From assembly GCA_051453625.1 (NCBI GenBank), contig JBOZIK010000001.1:131812540-131876539 (forward strand): a stretch of 64,000 bases of DNA, written 5' to 3'. A program made the position numbers and the translations under genes. This stretch comes from Welwitschia mirabilis. Taxonomy: Eukaryota; Gnetophyta; Gnetopsida; Welwitschiales. Below, piece after piece: positions 46,416-58,349 of this stretch (the first letter of the stretch is position 1; each line of letters starts with the position of its first letter). The notes under the pieces were generated by a model. That model searched no databases. It was not told the DNA's origin and saw only the letters and a program-made list of their open reading frames with translations.

Positions 46416-47512
46416 TTACAGTGTGTATTTATACAACATTACGTCTTTAGTTAAATCCTATCAATCACAAATATATGCATAAACCTAATATACTAATCTA
46501 GATATGAGTTAACCTAAATGTCATAATCTGTCGAAGGCCTAGGATAGAGAAAAAGAGTTGATTTCCATAAGGAAATACTTTGTATTTTAGCTATAGAAAT
46601 ATATTAAAATGCATAAAAAGTATAATGCAATATACCTATGTAAATATAATTTAGGAATTAAAAATAATAATTCACCTAAACTAATAATTCATAACCTTGA
46701 TAAAGGTTGCCCTCATAACCTATGTCACTCAAGGAATTATCACTAGATCAGAAGAAACATAAGCTATAAGGGATAAGAACAACATGCATAGGAATTGGAA
46801 AAGAATACGTTTATATTACTTGAATAGCATTCATGTTATAAAACAATTGTACCTTAATGAAAAAAGCTCCACCCAACACCAAGGAAGGCATCTCTCTATA
46901 ACTACAAGAATGGATCTCTGATCATTTGATCTCATATCACAATAATTTCTAATTCAAATGAAGACAAGTAAGAGTTAAGAATGGGATCGATATTTATTAA
47001 CATAAAATACATAATAAAACAAATAGATAGGTGTTAGTAAAACTTTAATAGCCACACCAAAAGAAACAAATAGACCAGTGGTAGAAGTTAGATAAATATC
47101 TAGTGAAATATTATAATAGTGTCATTTGAGTGATTGTCTAGATGATATGGAAGAGGATACCACCTCATAAATGATTTACCTCATCTACTAGATTGATCAT
47201 AGTCGGCATCCTCATTGGCATCAACTATTCCATCATCCATACTATCATTTAGATGATGAAGTGGATGATAAGCTTTTACAAATGTTCATCCAATGCATTA
47301 ACCTCAATGTTTTGTAAGAAGTTTATCTAAAAATTTGGAAGTATTAATAACTACTCTAAATACTAAAAACATGTTATGGAGATTATGCATTTTCATCTCT
47401 TTCATCTCATCTCTCCATTATCATAGAAATTAAGCATATACCTATCTCTTATCTTGCAAAACCATTCAAAATACCCTATCAAATATGCATAATTTAGCAA
47501 TGCAATGTTAAC
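46416..47512 (-). repeat. 5' LTR of B
   Basis: Pairs with 31238-32327. Shared blocks include CATCTACTAGATTGATCATAG and AATGTTCATCCAATGCATYA. Edges are uncertain by about 8 bp. Confidence 0.92.
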
Positions 47513-47539
47513 CTAATTAGATTTAAGTTAATCTAGGAA

Positions 47540-47620
47540 ATACTAAGTAACTAGATGAAAATGTGATCAATTAGTTTCTTCTGTAGATCTGATCAATCAA
47601 ATGAAAAATCTAGTTAACTG
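47540..47620 (-). promoter_or_regulatory. Outer part of the internal palindrome array of A
   Basis: Two GTCGAC-like pairs, 47592/47613 (ATCAAT and GTTAAC, 21 bp) and 47547/47566 (GTAACT and ATCAAT, 19-20 bp), lie between the end of RNase H and the insertion point of B. With 31166/31186 they make three pairs, as in C. Confidence 0.5.
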
Positions 47621-47639
47621 CCTACCTTCAGTTGGAGGA

Positions 47640-49477
47640 CAAAGAGATAGCCCCCAGTTCATGATGAAGTCTCAGTAAGTTATTAAAGTTTAAGGGTTTT
47701 GTGAAAATATCAGCTATTTATTTATCAATGGCTATAAAATTCATAAAAATATTACCTTTTTCTACTTAATATCTAAGAAAATAATTTCTTAGTTCAATAT
47801 GTTTAGTTTGAAAATGTTGAACAGGATTTTTTTAAATATTAATTGTACTAGTATTGTTACAAAAGATTGAAACTTGTTTAAAGTTTACTCCAAAGTCTTT
47901 GAGCATCTCCTTCATCCATAGAATATGGGTATAACTCCGACCTACTGCTATATATTCTAATTTTATGATAAAAAGGAGATAGAGTTTTGCTTCTTACTTA
48001 TCCATCCTACGAAGCATGATCTTAGAAGAAAATAATTTCCACTGGTGCTTTTTCTATCATCTTTACAGCTAGCCCAGTCTACATCACTAAAACTTATAAG
48101 TTCAAAAGAAGTTTCTAGAGGGTATCATAATTTATAGTTACTTATACCTTTTATATATAATATAATCCTTTTAATAGCTTAAATATCTGATTCCTTTGGT
48201 TGAATCTGATATTTAGCACAAATAACAACACTAAATATTATATCATATATACTTGTGATTAAGTATAATAGACTTCTTATCATGCTTTTATAAATTTTTT
48301 AGTTCATATATTTTCCATGTTCATCAATACTAAACTTATATGAAGTTGACATAAGTGTGTTGGTTGATTTTGCATTTTCTAGTCTAAATCGTTTGATTAA
48401 GTCTCTTGCATATTTAGATTAAGATATAAAAATTCTATGTTTTGTTTGTTTGATTTGAAGACCAAAAAACATGTCAACTTCACTAATAATACTGATTTCC
48501 AAATGTGTTGTCATAATGGTAGTGAATTCTTTTGAGAAAACTTTGTTTGAGGCTCCAAAAATTATGTTCTCTACATATATTAGAATGATGAAAGTTAATA
48601 TTTTTGATATAAAGTTTTATTCATAGCTCTATGAGTGTAATCATTTTCATTAAGAAATGTAGCTAATTTCTCATACCAAAGCCTTAGAGCTTATTTTAAA
48701 CCATACAAATCCTTTTTTAGTCTATACATATGGTTTGATTTATGTGGATCTATGAAACCTTGAGGTTTTTTCACATAAAATTCTTAGTTAAGAGTTCCAT
48801 TTAATAAAGAACCTTTCAAATCCATTTAAAAAATTTTAATGTTATTAAAGGTTGCATATGATAGAAACATTCTAATACTGTTTAGTCTAGCCACTAAAGC
48901 ACATGTGTTTACTACATCTATTCCTTTAATGTGGTTGTATCATTGCATCACTAATATTATCTTATTCTTAATCACATTATTTTATCATTATACTTACTCT
49001 TAAAGATTCATTTTGCTCTAATTACATTTTGGTCTTTTAGTCTTTTTACAAGTTTTCAAACATCATTTCTTTTGAATTGTTGAAGTTCATCTTGCATAGC
49101 CATTATTCATTCTTTAAGAGATTTTGCTTCTTCAAACTTTTTGGATTCAATTTAAGAGCCATAAAAAATGTGATTAAAAAAATTTTTAGGAGAGTTTCTT
49201 ATTCAAATATTTAAGTTAACATCTCTAATAATGGACTCTAGTGGGTGAATTTTTAACTCTTTGGATTTTTGAAAGTAACCTCTTAAGATGACTCTTCTTC
49301 CTTTTTGGTTATTACTTCTTTTATTGTGGAGGTATTTGGAGTTATATTTTTTTCACCATTTAAATAAATAAGTCTTATACTAGAGTCATATATTTGAACG
49401 TTTATAGATTCTTCCACTATTAGACTTTATTTGTTGAAAACTTGATAGGATCTACTTCTAGTTGAATATCCTAAAAA
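47640..49477 (-). pseudogene. Element A reverse transcriptase and RNase H
   Basis: Minus strand, from the gap downward. MQDELQQFKRNDVXKLVKR (about 49110-49055; usual WIxAMQEELxQFxRNxVWxLV), then RNKARLVAQGYN-like residues, VARLNSIRMFLSYATFNNIK (near 48890), LIYVENIIFGASNK (48600-48558). The YVDD box has become YVEN, so both catalytic aspartates are changed. RNase H: KLEYIAVGRSYTHILWMKEM, FGVNFKQVSIFCNNTSTINI, NPVQHFQTKHIELRNYF and KXIADIFTKPLNFNNLL, ending near 47645 with HHELGAISLS. Stops and frame changes throughout; the upstream part lies in the assembly gap. Confidence 0.88.
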
Positions 49478-50186
49478 NNNNNNNNNNNNNNNNNNNNNNN
49501 NNNNNNNNNNNNNNNNNNNNNNNNNNNNNNNNNNNNNNNNNNNNNNNNNNNNNNNNNNNNNNNNNNNNNNNNNNNNNNNNNNNNNNNNNNNNNNNNNNNN
49601 NNNNNNNNNNNNNNNNNNNNNNNNNNNNNNNNNNNNNNNNNNNNNNNNNNNNNNNNNNNNNNNNNNNNNNNNNNNNNNNNNNNNNNNNNNNNNNNNNNNN
49701 NNNNNNNNNNNNNNNNNNNNNNNNNNNNNNNNNNNNNNNNNNNNNNNNNNNNNNNNNNNNNNNNNNNNNNNNNNNNNNNNNNNNNNNNNNNNNNNNNNNN
49801 NNNNNNNNNNNNNNNNNNNNNNNNNNNNNNNNNNNNNNNNNNNNNNNNNNNNNNNNNNNNNNNNNNNNNNNNNNNNNNNNNNNNNNNNNNNNNNNNNNNN
49901 NNNNNNNNNNNNNNNNNNNNNNNNNNNNNNNNNNNNNNNNNNNNNNNNNNNNNNNNNNNNNNNNNNNNNNNNNNNNNNNNNNNNNNNNNNNNNNNNNNNN
50001 NNNNNNNNNNNNNNNNNNNNNNNNNNNNNNNNNNNNNNNNNNNNNNNNNNNNNNNNNNNNNNNNNNNNNNNNNNNNNNNNNNNNNNNNNNNNNNNNNNNN
50101 NNNNNNNNNNNNNNNNNNNNNNNNNNNNNNNNNNNNNNNNNNNNNNNNNNNNNNNNNNNNNNNNNNNNNNNNNNNNNNNNNNNNNN
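49478..50186. other. Assembly gap of 709 N
   Basis: Run of N between integrase and RT of element A. The missing stretch should hold the integrase C-terminus and the integrase-RT linker, about the size expected for a copia pol. Any open frame drawn through the gap is an artefact. Confidence 0.99.
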
Positions 50187-51300
50187 GTTTTCTTCCTTTC
50201 TAAAGCTTATAGGGGGTTTTATTCATACCTAGTCCTAGGTAGACTTTATTGATAATGTAACAAGCAGTGCTTACTACTTTATTCCAAAATATTTTAGAAA
50301 CTTTCTTATCATTTAGCATGGTTCTTATTATTTCTTGAATGACTTAATTTTTTCCTCTTTACAATTCCATTTTATTGAGGAGTCTTTAAGGTAAGAACTA
50401 ATGTTCTATACCATTATCTATATAATACTTCTTAAAAAGATGATTTTTGAATTCTCCTCCATGGTCACTTCTAATTGTTTTGATAGTGTATCCTCTCTCA
50501 TTTTGGATTTTCTTATATATTTCAACATAACTTTTAAAAGTTTTAACTTTGTTTTCTAAGAAAGTAATACAAGTAAATCTAAAGTAGCCATCAACCATAG
50601 TCAAGAAATATCATTTTCATTCCTAGACTTTTAGTTTGGGCAAGACCCCCCAAGTTCATGTGAATGAGTTCAAGTGGAATTGTTCAATAGACTAGGTTTT
50701 TAATTTTATGAGAAGTCTTGACCTGTTTTCCTTTTTGACAAGAATCACATAGGCCATGTTTTTCCATGTTAACCTTAGGGATTTCTTTCACAATCTCCTT
50801 TTTAATGATGATTTTGATATGATCATTACTCAATATCCTAATCATTAGTACCATAATTCTTCTTGATTTATATGAAAAATTAGCAAATAGATAAAGACTA
50901 TTCAGTGTTGTAAACATTATCTATTCTATTTTCTTTAAGAAGAACGTCATTTGTTTTACCAAGTCTAACTTCATACTTATAACTAGTAAAAATAACTTTA
51001 TGATTTTTATCACAAATCTGACTAATACTTAGAAAATTATGTTTAAGATCATTTACATATAAAACTTTATTAATCTTAGGCATTTACCTCCATTGATGCT
51101 TTCAATCCCTTTAATCTTTACTTTTCTGTTGTTACCAAATACTTCTCCTCCATTAAAGTTATCTAAATGTTGGAATCTTGATTTGTTACCTATTATGTAT
51201 CAAGAACAACCACTATCCAAGTACTAGTAAGTTCCATTTAATACTTTAAAAGCTATTTAGGTCAATAAACATTTTAAATTATCAACCTTTATCAACTTAG
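50187..51300 (-). pseudogene. Element A protease and integrase
   Basis: YLDSGCSXYIIGNKSRFQHL near 51225 is the copia protease site with DSG kept. PKINKVLYVNDLKHNFLSIS (51083-51024) follows. HGLCDSCQKGKQVKTS (50770-50715) carries the second CxxC of the integrase zinc finger. The core has GYFRFTCITFLENKVKTFKS and YTIKTIRSDHGGEFKNHLFK (50500-50441), with the second catalytic aspartate in RSDHGGEF, then TPQXNGIVKRKNXVIQE for the NGVVERKNR block, and ACYIINKVYL near the gap. Several open pieces of 60-77 codons remain, so this is one of the better kept domains. Confidence 0.9.
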
Positions 51301-51599
51301 TTCATTTAAACTATTATGGTACACATCCCCTTGGGATAAATTTAAATGAAAAAGTACTAGCATAATGTGAAAATAGCATTAACTTTCTAGCATTACAAAA
51401 TAATTTTGAATTACCTATCTTTCTATAAAAATGACATGTAAATTTTGATACATAGTTACTTTTCCATGTTACATGATTCAACTGATTACATGATTTTTGA
51501 GAGATGAAGTCAATACCTTTCTTGTTATGAACTAATCTTCATTTCTTAAGCATCTATTCCAATTTACTTAAAGTATTTGAAAATTTATTTACAAAGTGA

Positions 51600-52890
51600 A
51601 ACAAGATTTTCACCTATTAAGTAATTTTAGAGTTTTCTATTTGAATCGTCTTGTACTTTGTCTCAGATTATTCATTTTCCTTGTTCAAAGCCTTCACTAT
51701 CTTATTTAGTTTGTTGATTTATTTTACTAATTTTGCATTCTAAATAGAGTTCTTGATAAGTATATTATAGCTCCTTTTGATATTTTTCAATAAGATCTAG
51801 ATCAATTAGTTTTATTTAGCAAGGCATGTTCTTTATAGAAGGGACCATTGCCATGAAAGAAAGTCTTTTGTCTCCATCTGACTATTGGATTGAGCTACTG
51901 TTATCTTCTTCATCTACATTATCCTAGATGGCAATTATGGATGATGTCTTGAAATTTGTCTAATCTCTTCTATTGTTTGGACATTCATTTGCAACATGTC
52001 TATATCCCTTATAAGCATAGCATTGGATCTTTTTTTTTTTTTTTTGATCTCTTCTTAGTTTTGAATGATTATTCTTTGATCCCTTGCTTAATTCACCTTC
52101 TTTCTTTCTTCTGTGCAATAATTTTTTGAATCTTCTTGTTAAAAGAGCAATCTCATCTTCATCAAGTTCTTCATCTGATTTTTCAAATTTAGACTCTTCT
52201 TGTATAGTTTTCAATGCAAGATCTTTTTTTATTTTTAGAAAACTTTAACTCATAAGTTTAAATATTAACTAAAAATTCCTTGAGTGCCATTCGATTGATG
52301 TTCTTGCTTTTCTTAATGGCTATAATATTTGGCTCACAGCATTTTGGGAGAGATCTTAGAACTTTTCATACAACCTTTCCTTCATTCATTTTTTTTCCTA
52401 GACTTGCCATAGAGTTTATTATATCTGTCAATCTAGCAAAGAACTCTTGTAGAATCTCTTCTTCTTCCATGCGAATGTCTTCAAACTTGGGGATAAGAAT
52501 CTATAGATTTACCTACTTTACAGGGGATATTCCTTCATATGATATTTCAAGAATATCCTAAGATTCTTGGACATGTTTATATTTTATAATCTTCTTGAAT
52601 TCGTCTACACATACTACACCAAAAATAGCATTAAGAGCATGGGTATGTAGGATAGCCTTGGCTTTGTCAGTAGGGGTACATTGGTCTCGAGGTTTTTCTC
52701 CTACTATGATGGTTTCATTACTATCAGTTTTAGATAGTATGGACATGACATATCCATTACTAATTACCTCCTCTTTGTCTACATTTAAGGATCTAAGGAA
52801 GATTCTCATATGAGCCTTTCAGTAGGCATAGTTTATCCCATCGAACATGGGTGGTCTTCTAGTAGTGAGGCCATCAGAAGGGTTACTCAT
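51600..52890 (-). pseudogene. Element A gag
   Basis: Starts at ATG 52890: MSNPSDGLTTRRPPMFDGIN, YAY-KARMRIFLRSLNVDKE (tryptophan codon now a stop), then an 83-codon open piece with HTHALNAIFGVVCVDEFKKI. EEEEILQEFFARLTDIINSM follows, and a second open piece of 84 codons (52214-51960) with SDEELDEDEIALLTRRFKKL and the zinc knuckle CYAYKGYRHVANEC, whose second cysteine and the glycine before histidine are changed. The gag of C is closely similar, so A and C belong to related families. Confidence 0.9.
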
Positions 52891-52941
52891 AGTTAGGGTT
52901 TAGAAGTTAGATCTCTTAGTATCTACTAATGATTTAACCTC

Positions 52942-52954
52942 ATTCTTATACCAA
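52942..52954 (-). promoter_or_regulatory. Primer binding site of A
   Basis: Plus strand ATTCTTATACCAA, i.e. TTGGTATAAGAAT on the minus strand, a decayed TTGGTATCAGAGC. The LTR begins one base later at 52956 with TGAAGGAAC. Confidence 0.7.
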
Positions 52955-52955
52955 A

Positions 52956-54090
52956 TGAAGGAACTAGATATGATTTAAAATTAAAAAAATTAATTCAAAA
53001 TCTATCTCCATATAGTATTGAATATTGAAAATATTTGTGCATATGAAATATCAAAACTAATCTAAAAGAAAAATAAATGAAAATAAAAAATACAAATGGA
53101 AATTAACACATAATTTATAGTAGTTTTAAAAACATTCTACTTCACTTTCAGTAATTAACTTCTATCTAAAACTAATCTGGATCTTTGTTATTCACTTTTC
53201 AGATATCTTAAGTTCACTTATAACCTTTTCTAATTAGACTTTTTAGAGGCTCAGGCTTACCCTTTCGAGAGAATACTTTATGATAACAATAGTATGCAAT
53301 AATGCATAGGCTTCACTAGATCTAAAGTATAATGATAATAATACTACACTATCTAAAATGATATCATAGATCTAATTACATATAGTGCAAACTGATTAAC
53401 CAAAGGACTAATAATCAAAAAGATGCTTTTTCAATTTTTGGTCATGTAGAGAAGTTCAAATTATTTTGATGATTGAGAAAAAGAGACATTTTAGGATTTT
53501 ACAAGTAGTTTTGATTCTCTAACTAATAAAAATAGAAGGGAAATGGCTAAAAAAATCTTGTTTCTATTACAATTAGTAGACTCCATTTGAGTGCCATCAC
53601 TGAAGTCAGTCTTTCCTATCTTCTTCTAGTAGATCTACTTTCTTTACATCTCCATGTCTAGTTAACACCATCTAGAAGCCATTCGACCACTTGTCTAATC
53701 AATCATATTTTAGTCTGATCGACTTCATATGAAGAAAAGTGAAAAATAACATGTTTAGCCTAGGTCCAGTCGACTCCTTAAGAACCCGATCGATCTCTTG
53801 ATAATAAAAGATGGAAAAAAATTTTACTCTAGGTTCAGTTGACCTCTTAAGAATCTAGTTGATCCCTTAATAATCTAGTTTTGATACTTCTTAGTGTATG
53901 TTTGATGAAATTCTTAAGAATATGATAAATCCCTTTGAAGGACTGTAACTTGTTAAGTTCAACAAGATTTGTAATAAATGTTTGCTTCTTCTAACTGACA
54001 AGGATTAATATTTTCTGCAGGGAGTCTAACATGTTGTGTTATACCAAAGAATGTTTGTTTGACATCAACTTAAAAAATTGTAACTTGATA
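52956..54090 (-). repeat. 5' LTR of A
   Basis: Pairs with 28349-29459. GTCGAC-like pairs at 53605/53629, 53661/53682, 53698/53718, 53769/53789, 53838/53858 and 53903/53923. The first pair of the other LTR is reduced here to one hexamer (53576), as if one 20-bp unit had been lost. Confidence 0.92.
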
Positions 54091-54626
54091 ATATCCACTA
54101 ACTTGATGATTTAAAAAAGCTAGAATTCATGTTGTATATAATCCAAACAAGATTATATTTATGATATATTGGATTGAATCTCTCATTATTAGACCTAATT
54201 ATATAAGACAATATATTCTATCTTCTTTCTACTACTCTCTCTCTTAACTATACATTACGATCATTATAATTAAAGCCATTTGAGCTTGCTTGAAGGCTAA
54301 GGACTATCCTAAAATCTCATTATAAGGTGGATGACTATTGTAAAGTCTTGTTAAAGTGTAGTTGGAGGCTATACTAGCAATAAATGAAAATAGGCTTGTT
54401 TTCATAACCTCATGTCTATTGCACTTTATTGTTTAGTTAATTTCATGTGCTTAATTATTATATGCATTAGAAATTATATGAATTGTTATTAGAGTTAATT
54501 TGGCACTAGCTATAATTTAATTATATGATAGATTAATTTGTGTAAACTATCTTAAAACATTCAAATTATAAAAACTACCTTATCTATTCTATTCATGTCT
54601 TTCCTTTATGATATTTAGTCATAACA
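54091..54626 (+). repeat. 3' LTR of G, second segment
   Basis: Begins with the second ATATC target copy (54091-54095) and continues the LTR broken at 28348. It aligns with 24460-24970 (ACTCTCTCTCTTAACTATAC, GAAAATAGGCTTGTTTTCATAACC) and ends TAGTCATAACA at 54626, the counterpart of GGTCCTAACA at 24970. Confidence 0.92.
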
Positions 54627-54656
54627 ACTACATATCTTAGCTTACTATTATTTTTT

Positions 54657-54866
54657 TCTTTTATCTTTAAGTATCGGAAATTTATGTAGGATATACTTAG
54701 TAGCTTTTATTATGAAACCTATTTACTAGTTACACTTAATCTTTTTCTCAAGGTCTATTAGTTTGTGTAGAATCTATTCATTATCTTTTATTGTAAGATC
54801 TATTTGTTGATTATTCTTAATCATTTGTTTAAGAGTATCTAACTTATATAAAATCCCTAAAATACA
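54657..54866. repeat. Degenerate ~81-bp tandem repeat, about 2.6 units
   Basis: Related blocks recur at a constant 81-bp step: GTAGGATATACTTAG at 54686, GTAGAATCTATTCATT at 54767 and ATAAAATCCCTAAAAT near 54848. TTTTATTATGAAACCTATTT at 54705 likewise corresponds to TTTTATTGTAAGATCTATTT at 54786. Units are roughly two-thirds identical. Unknown role; a local minisatellite. Confidence 0.7.
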
Positions 54867-57800
54867 TTTATTTTTTGGATATGTTTGTCCAACATGATAA
54901 CCTTAGGCATATTTTCTTCAAGATTCTTATGTGCATAAAGTTAGTTTTAATTTAAAATCATTTGAAGCTTTAAATTTTTTAAGAATTATGAGACAATAAT
55001 TTTAATGAAATTAATTTATAAGAATATATTTCATACTTGTCAAGGTTGATCATTCATCTATTTAAAGTACATAAGCATAGAAGGCAATAATTATGTCTAG
55101 TTTTTTTATTAAATTTGATATTTAATAAATTTTTTTTGAATGTATACATTATTTTATATGAACACTTAGTTATAAGATAGGAGATAACTTCATCCTTCAT
55201 ATATGTGTTTACTAATATTTTTTATTCTCCTTAATAAAATCTTAAACTTCTAATATTTAGTCTATCTTTATTAAGATTGTTTTGGAAATTATGATTTCTT
55301 TAAAAGTGAAGCTTGCTACATCTCTTTATGCGTTAAATATTTAAAGTCATAAGGTTTTTATAAATTAATTTTTTAAATATTTGTTTAAAAACCTTTTCAA
55401 CAAAATAAAATATAATAACAACAATCATAATAATTATTACATTAATGAGAGTTTTTAAAGACCTTGTATGAGGAGGAAAAAAAATATAAGAAGAGTTGTA
55501 ATGAAATACTTAAATATTTGTAACAAAAACCTAGGTGTGCTATCCTAAAATTAAATCTTGTTTTCAAATTAAAAGTGACATAACCTAAATTCTAAGGGGC
55601 TAAAATAATTAAAACAATTAAAAAATACCTTTATTTTTTGAGTTTATAAACTTCAAAAATAATTTGACTATAATAATTAAATCACTTTTATTTTGAACCT
55701 TTAATTTTAGTCAAGGCAAAATAACAAGAATAGAAATACTAATTCATGTATTTGTAGGCCTAAGATCAAGGTAATTTTATTATCATGTAAGATCATTGAG
55801 TATGTATAATGAACTTATTTTCCTTGCAGTTAGTATGTAAGAATGTGGATATAATTTAATCTCATTTTAAAGTTTTTATGACCATCATAATAGTAGCTGA
55901 GAAACTCTATGATAACTTAGTGTACCAAAATTAATATAAACTTAGTCTATGAACAATAATTAATACAAACTTACTTTTTAAATCTAGTTATATTTAATTT
56001 TTAATTTAAACATCTAGTTAATAGTACCTAATTATGAAGTAAGGAAACTATATGTGAAACAAAAATAAATAAGTAAATAAGAATAGTTCCCATGCTACTA
56101 TAAGAAGAAAATCTTAGCAAATTTGTTGCAGGTTTTTATAAAATTCTATTTCATAAATTGTATGTCTTTTTAGATACATTAGTATTTGAAAATTCCTATA
56201 ATAAATAATACATTATTATTTTATAATACTCTTGTTCTAATTTCTTTGATTAATACTTAATGTAATCTTCCTAGGAAAACAAGCACCTCAAGTGCTTAAG
56301 ATAAAAGATGTTCATCCATTGTTTTATCTCCTTTAGAAAGGATTATACTCATGCCTAATTCATTAATTGATTTCATTAAATGAAATGTTCTTTAAACTTC
56401 TTTATAATTCATATGGATTAGAGAAAGTAATATTTTCTTGTATGATAATTAATAGCCTACCTTTTTTGTAAAACGGTTGTCCTCTATGTTTGAAATTAAG
56501 GTATATATCTTCTTTTTGATAAGTAGATTTTATAATGTAAGGTAAGTTATAATATTTTCCTCAAAAAGTATTTACTAATCATAATATTTGTCATAATATA
56601 ATAAATTTATTAAATAATTTCTAAAATAAGATAGAATTCCTTTTTCATCTTACCTTCAAGAATAATATGTCTTATATACAACTCAGAGTTAAAGCAAGAC
56701 TATCTCGATTACTAATCTCTTAAATAATAAAGCCTAGGAAGCTATGTCCCTTCATGTTTCCTTATAGAGATAACTTAATCAATTTAATATGGAAATATTT
56801 TGATTATCATAGTCTTAGATATTTAAGATTACTTAAAAAATCCTAATGCCACATAGTGTTAAAATTTTCTTTCTTTCATAACGTTTAAAGTGCTTTCACT
56901 GGAACAAAGAATTTCTTATAATAAAATTCCTTTTAGAATTGCATGATTTATAGAATTTATAAATTTCTTGAACACACTTTTTATAGTTCCAATATCATTG
57001 CCAAGATTTTTAGAATTTAGAAATTGATGAATCACACTTTTTAGACTTGTAGTATTTCTCTCGTATTCAAAAGTAGTTGAGTCTCTTATTATCTTTTATT
57101 ACTCACATTTGTTAAGAAAAATTTCTACCACTATCATCATGAAGTATTATTATTTGAAAAAATAAAAATAAAAGTTGTATCAAAATAATATTTTTAAGTT
57201 TTCATAGTAATATACATTCTTCTTTTAGTTTTATGCATTTCTAAATAATAAGTTATCATGAAAAAAATATAATCGAACATGGTTATCCTTGATAACTACT
57301 TGATTCACTAGGCTATTATATCTTACATAATACCTTGTTTCCCTTTTGATGATGTTCCTATTATGCAATAGCATGGTTATGTTAGTGAAGCCTTATGAGA
57401 GGCCACAAAAATCATATTTATTCCCCTCCACCCCTCGCTACTCCCTTAGTTTACAATATAATGCTTAAAATACTTGTAATGCTTACTAGTTATCAGGATA
57501 GTGGCATTCTCCTTTACCTTATCTACATGTCCCTTCTTGAAAAGATTCTTCTTCTTGTCAATTACATAAATCAAAAACTTCTTTAAAAAATTATATTCTA
57601 TAGGATTATACCTCAGATATTTATATTTTGTGGTTGATATCCTACTTTTAATCTTTCCTATAGTCTTGTTCACGTGTCAAATGCTCCATTAATGCTTACA
57701 CACAAGTAGAACAATATTGATATACTTTGATTTATTAACCCTAGATAAGTATCTAGATCTAAAAGAGGATATTAAAGACAAGTGAAAAATAATGAACTTG

Positions 57801-58095
57801 TTATAAATGTGTTCATAGATAATTCAAGTCCCTAGTTTGAAAATAATGGAGTGAAAGATCTAAATGACATTGAAATAGTAGGCAACATGGTGTCTCTAAC
57901 ATTCTAATTTTTAACCCAAAACTATGAACATTACTTAATGTGACGTCTTTAATGTTTCACATCATGACTATGCACTAACTAGAAAATGTATCATACTTAA
58001 AATACAATTTTTCATCTAATACTCAAGTGAAATTATAAAGAAGTAATTACAATAATGATAATAGCATGATGATGAAACAACTCAATTTAAAATAG
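54867..58095. other. AT-rich flank without recognisable genes
   Basis: No protein similarity recognised on either strand. A 75-codon lysine-rich open frame on the minus strand (57673-57446) is probably chance. No LTR pair, PBS or PPT was found. Confidence 0.45.
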
Positions 58096-58349
58096 TTTCA
58101 TAGGCTAATAGGGAAGTTACAATGTTTACATAACATTCATAGAAAATTTACAATAATGGTACACTTCACATANNNNNNNNNNNNNNNNNNNNNNNNNNNN
58201 NNNNNNNNNNNNNNNNNNNNNNNNNNNNNNNNNNNNNNNNNNNNNNNNNNNNNNNNNNNNNNNNNNNNNNNNTTTCATAGGCTAATAGGGAAGTTACAAT
58301 GTTTACATAACATTCATAGAAAATTTACAATAATGGTACACTTCACATA
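58096..58349. other. 77-bp identical flanks around a 100-N gap
   Basis: 58096-58172 and 58273-58349 are identical over 77 bp, on both sides of exactly 100 N (58173-58272), which is the conventional placeholder for a gap of unknown size. The likely explanation is two overlapping contig ends that were scaffolded without being merged, so the real sequence probably contains one copy. A true tandem duplication is the alternative. Confidence 0.9.

Larger units (their letters stand above)
31238..47512 (-). mobile_element. Athila/Tat-like gypsy element B, split by C
   Basis: Minus-strand gypsy element with LTRs of about 1.1 kb (31238-32327 and 46416-47512) and a 7.1-kb interior once element C is removed. 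It encodes gag, protease, RT with an intact MDD motif, RNase H and integrase. Its protease region and integrase tail (LLYNTKVHLLNNKLTSK) closely resemble those of element E. It inserted into A between RNase H and the 3' ORF. LTR ends are approximate because the termini are decayed; no clean target duplication was found. Confidence 0.9.
28349..54090 (-). mobile_element. Sirevirus-like copia element A, split by B
   Basis: Minus-strand copia element with 1.1-kb LTRs (28349-29459 and 52956-54090), PBS, gag, protease, integrase, RT, RNase H and an additional 3' ORF between RNase H and the 3' LTR. It is the only copia copy here with a full domain set, apart from the assembly gap at 49478-50186. The extra 3' ORF, the coiled-coil or charged gag and the U3 palindromes point to the Sirevirus branch. 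It inserted into the 3' LTR of G, and was itself split by gypsy element B between RNase H and the 3' ORF. Confidence 0.92.
24213..54626 (+). mobile_element. Copia element G, gag-only, split in its 3' LTR
   Basis: A plus-strand copia element. Its 5' LTR (truncated at the left) ends at 24970, followed by an initiator-Met PBS, a gag remnant, a 1-kb segment without recognisable pol, a PPT and a 3' LTR starting at 27806. That LTR is interrupted at 28348 by element A and resumes at 54091. Joining 28348 to 54096 restores ATATCCACTAACTTGATGATTTA, which matches ATATTCACTATCATGATGATTTA at 24456 of the 5' LTR. G is therefore older than A. No integrase, RT or RNase H is present. Confidence 0.85.

Noticed and set aside
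49462-50232. 256-codon open frame on the plus strand
   Set aside because: It consists almost wholly of N from the assembly gap; the flanking bases belong to the minus-strand pol of element A.
57446-57673. 75-codon lysine-rich frame resembling gag by composition
   Set aside because: Composition alone is not evidence in AT-rich DNA; no zinc knuckle or capsid motif is present.
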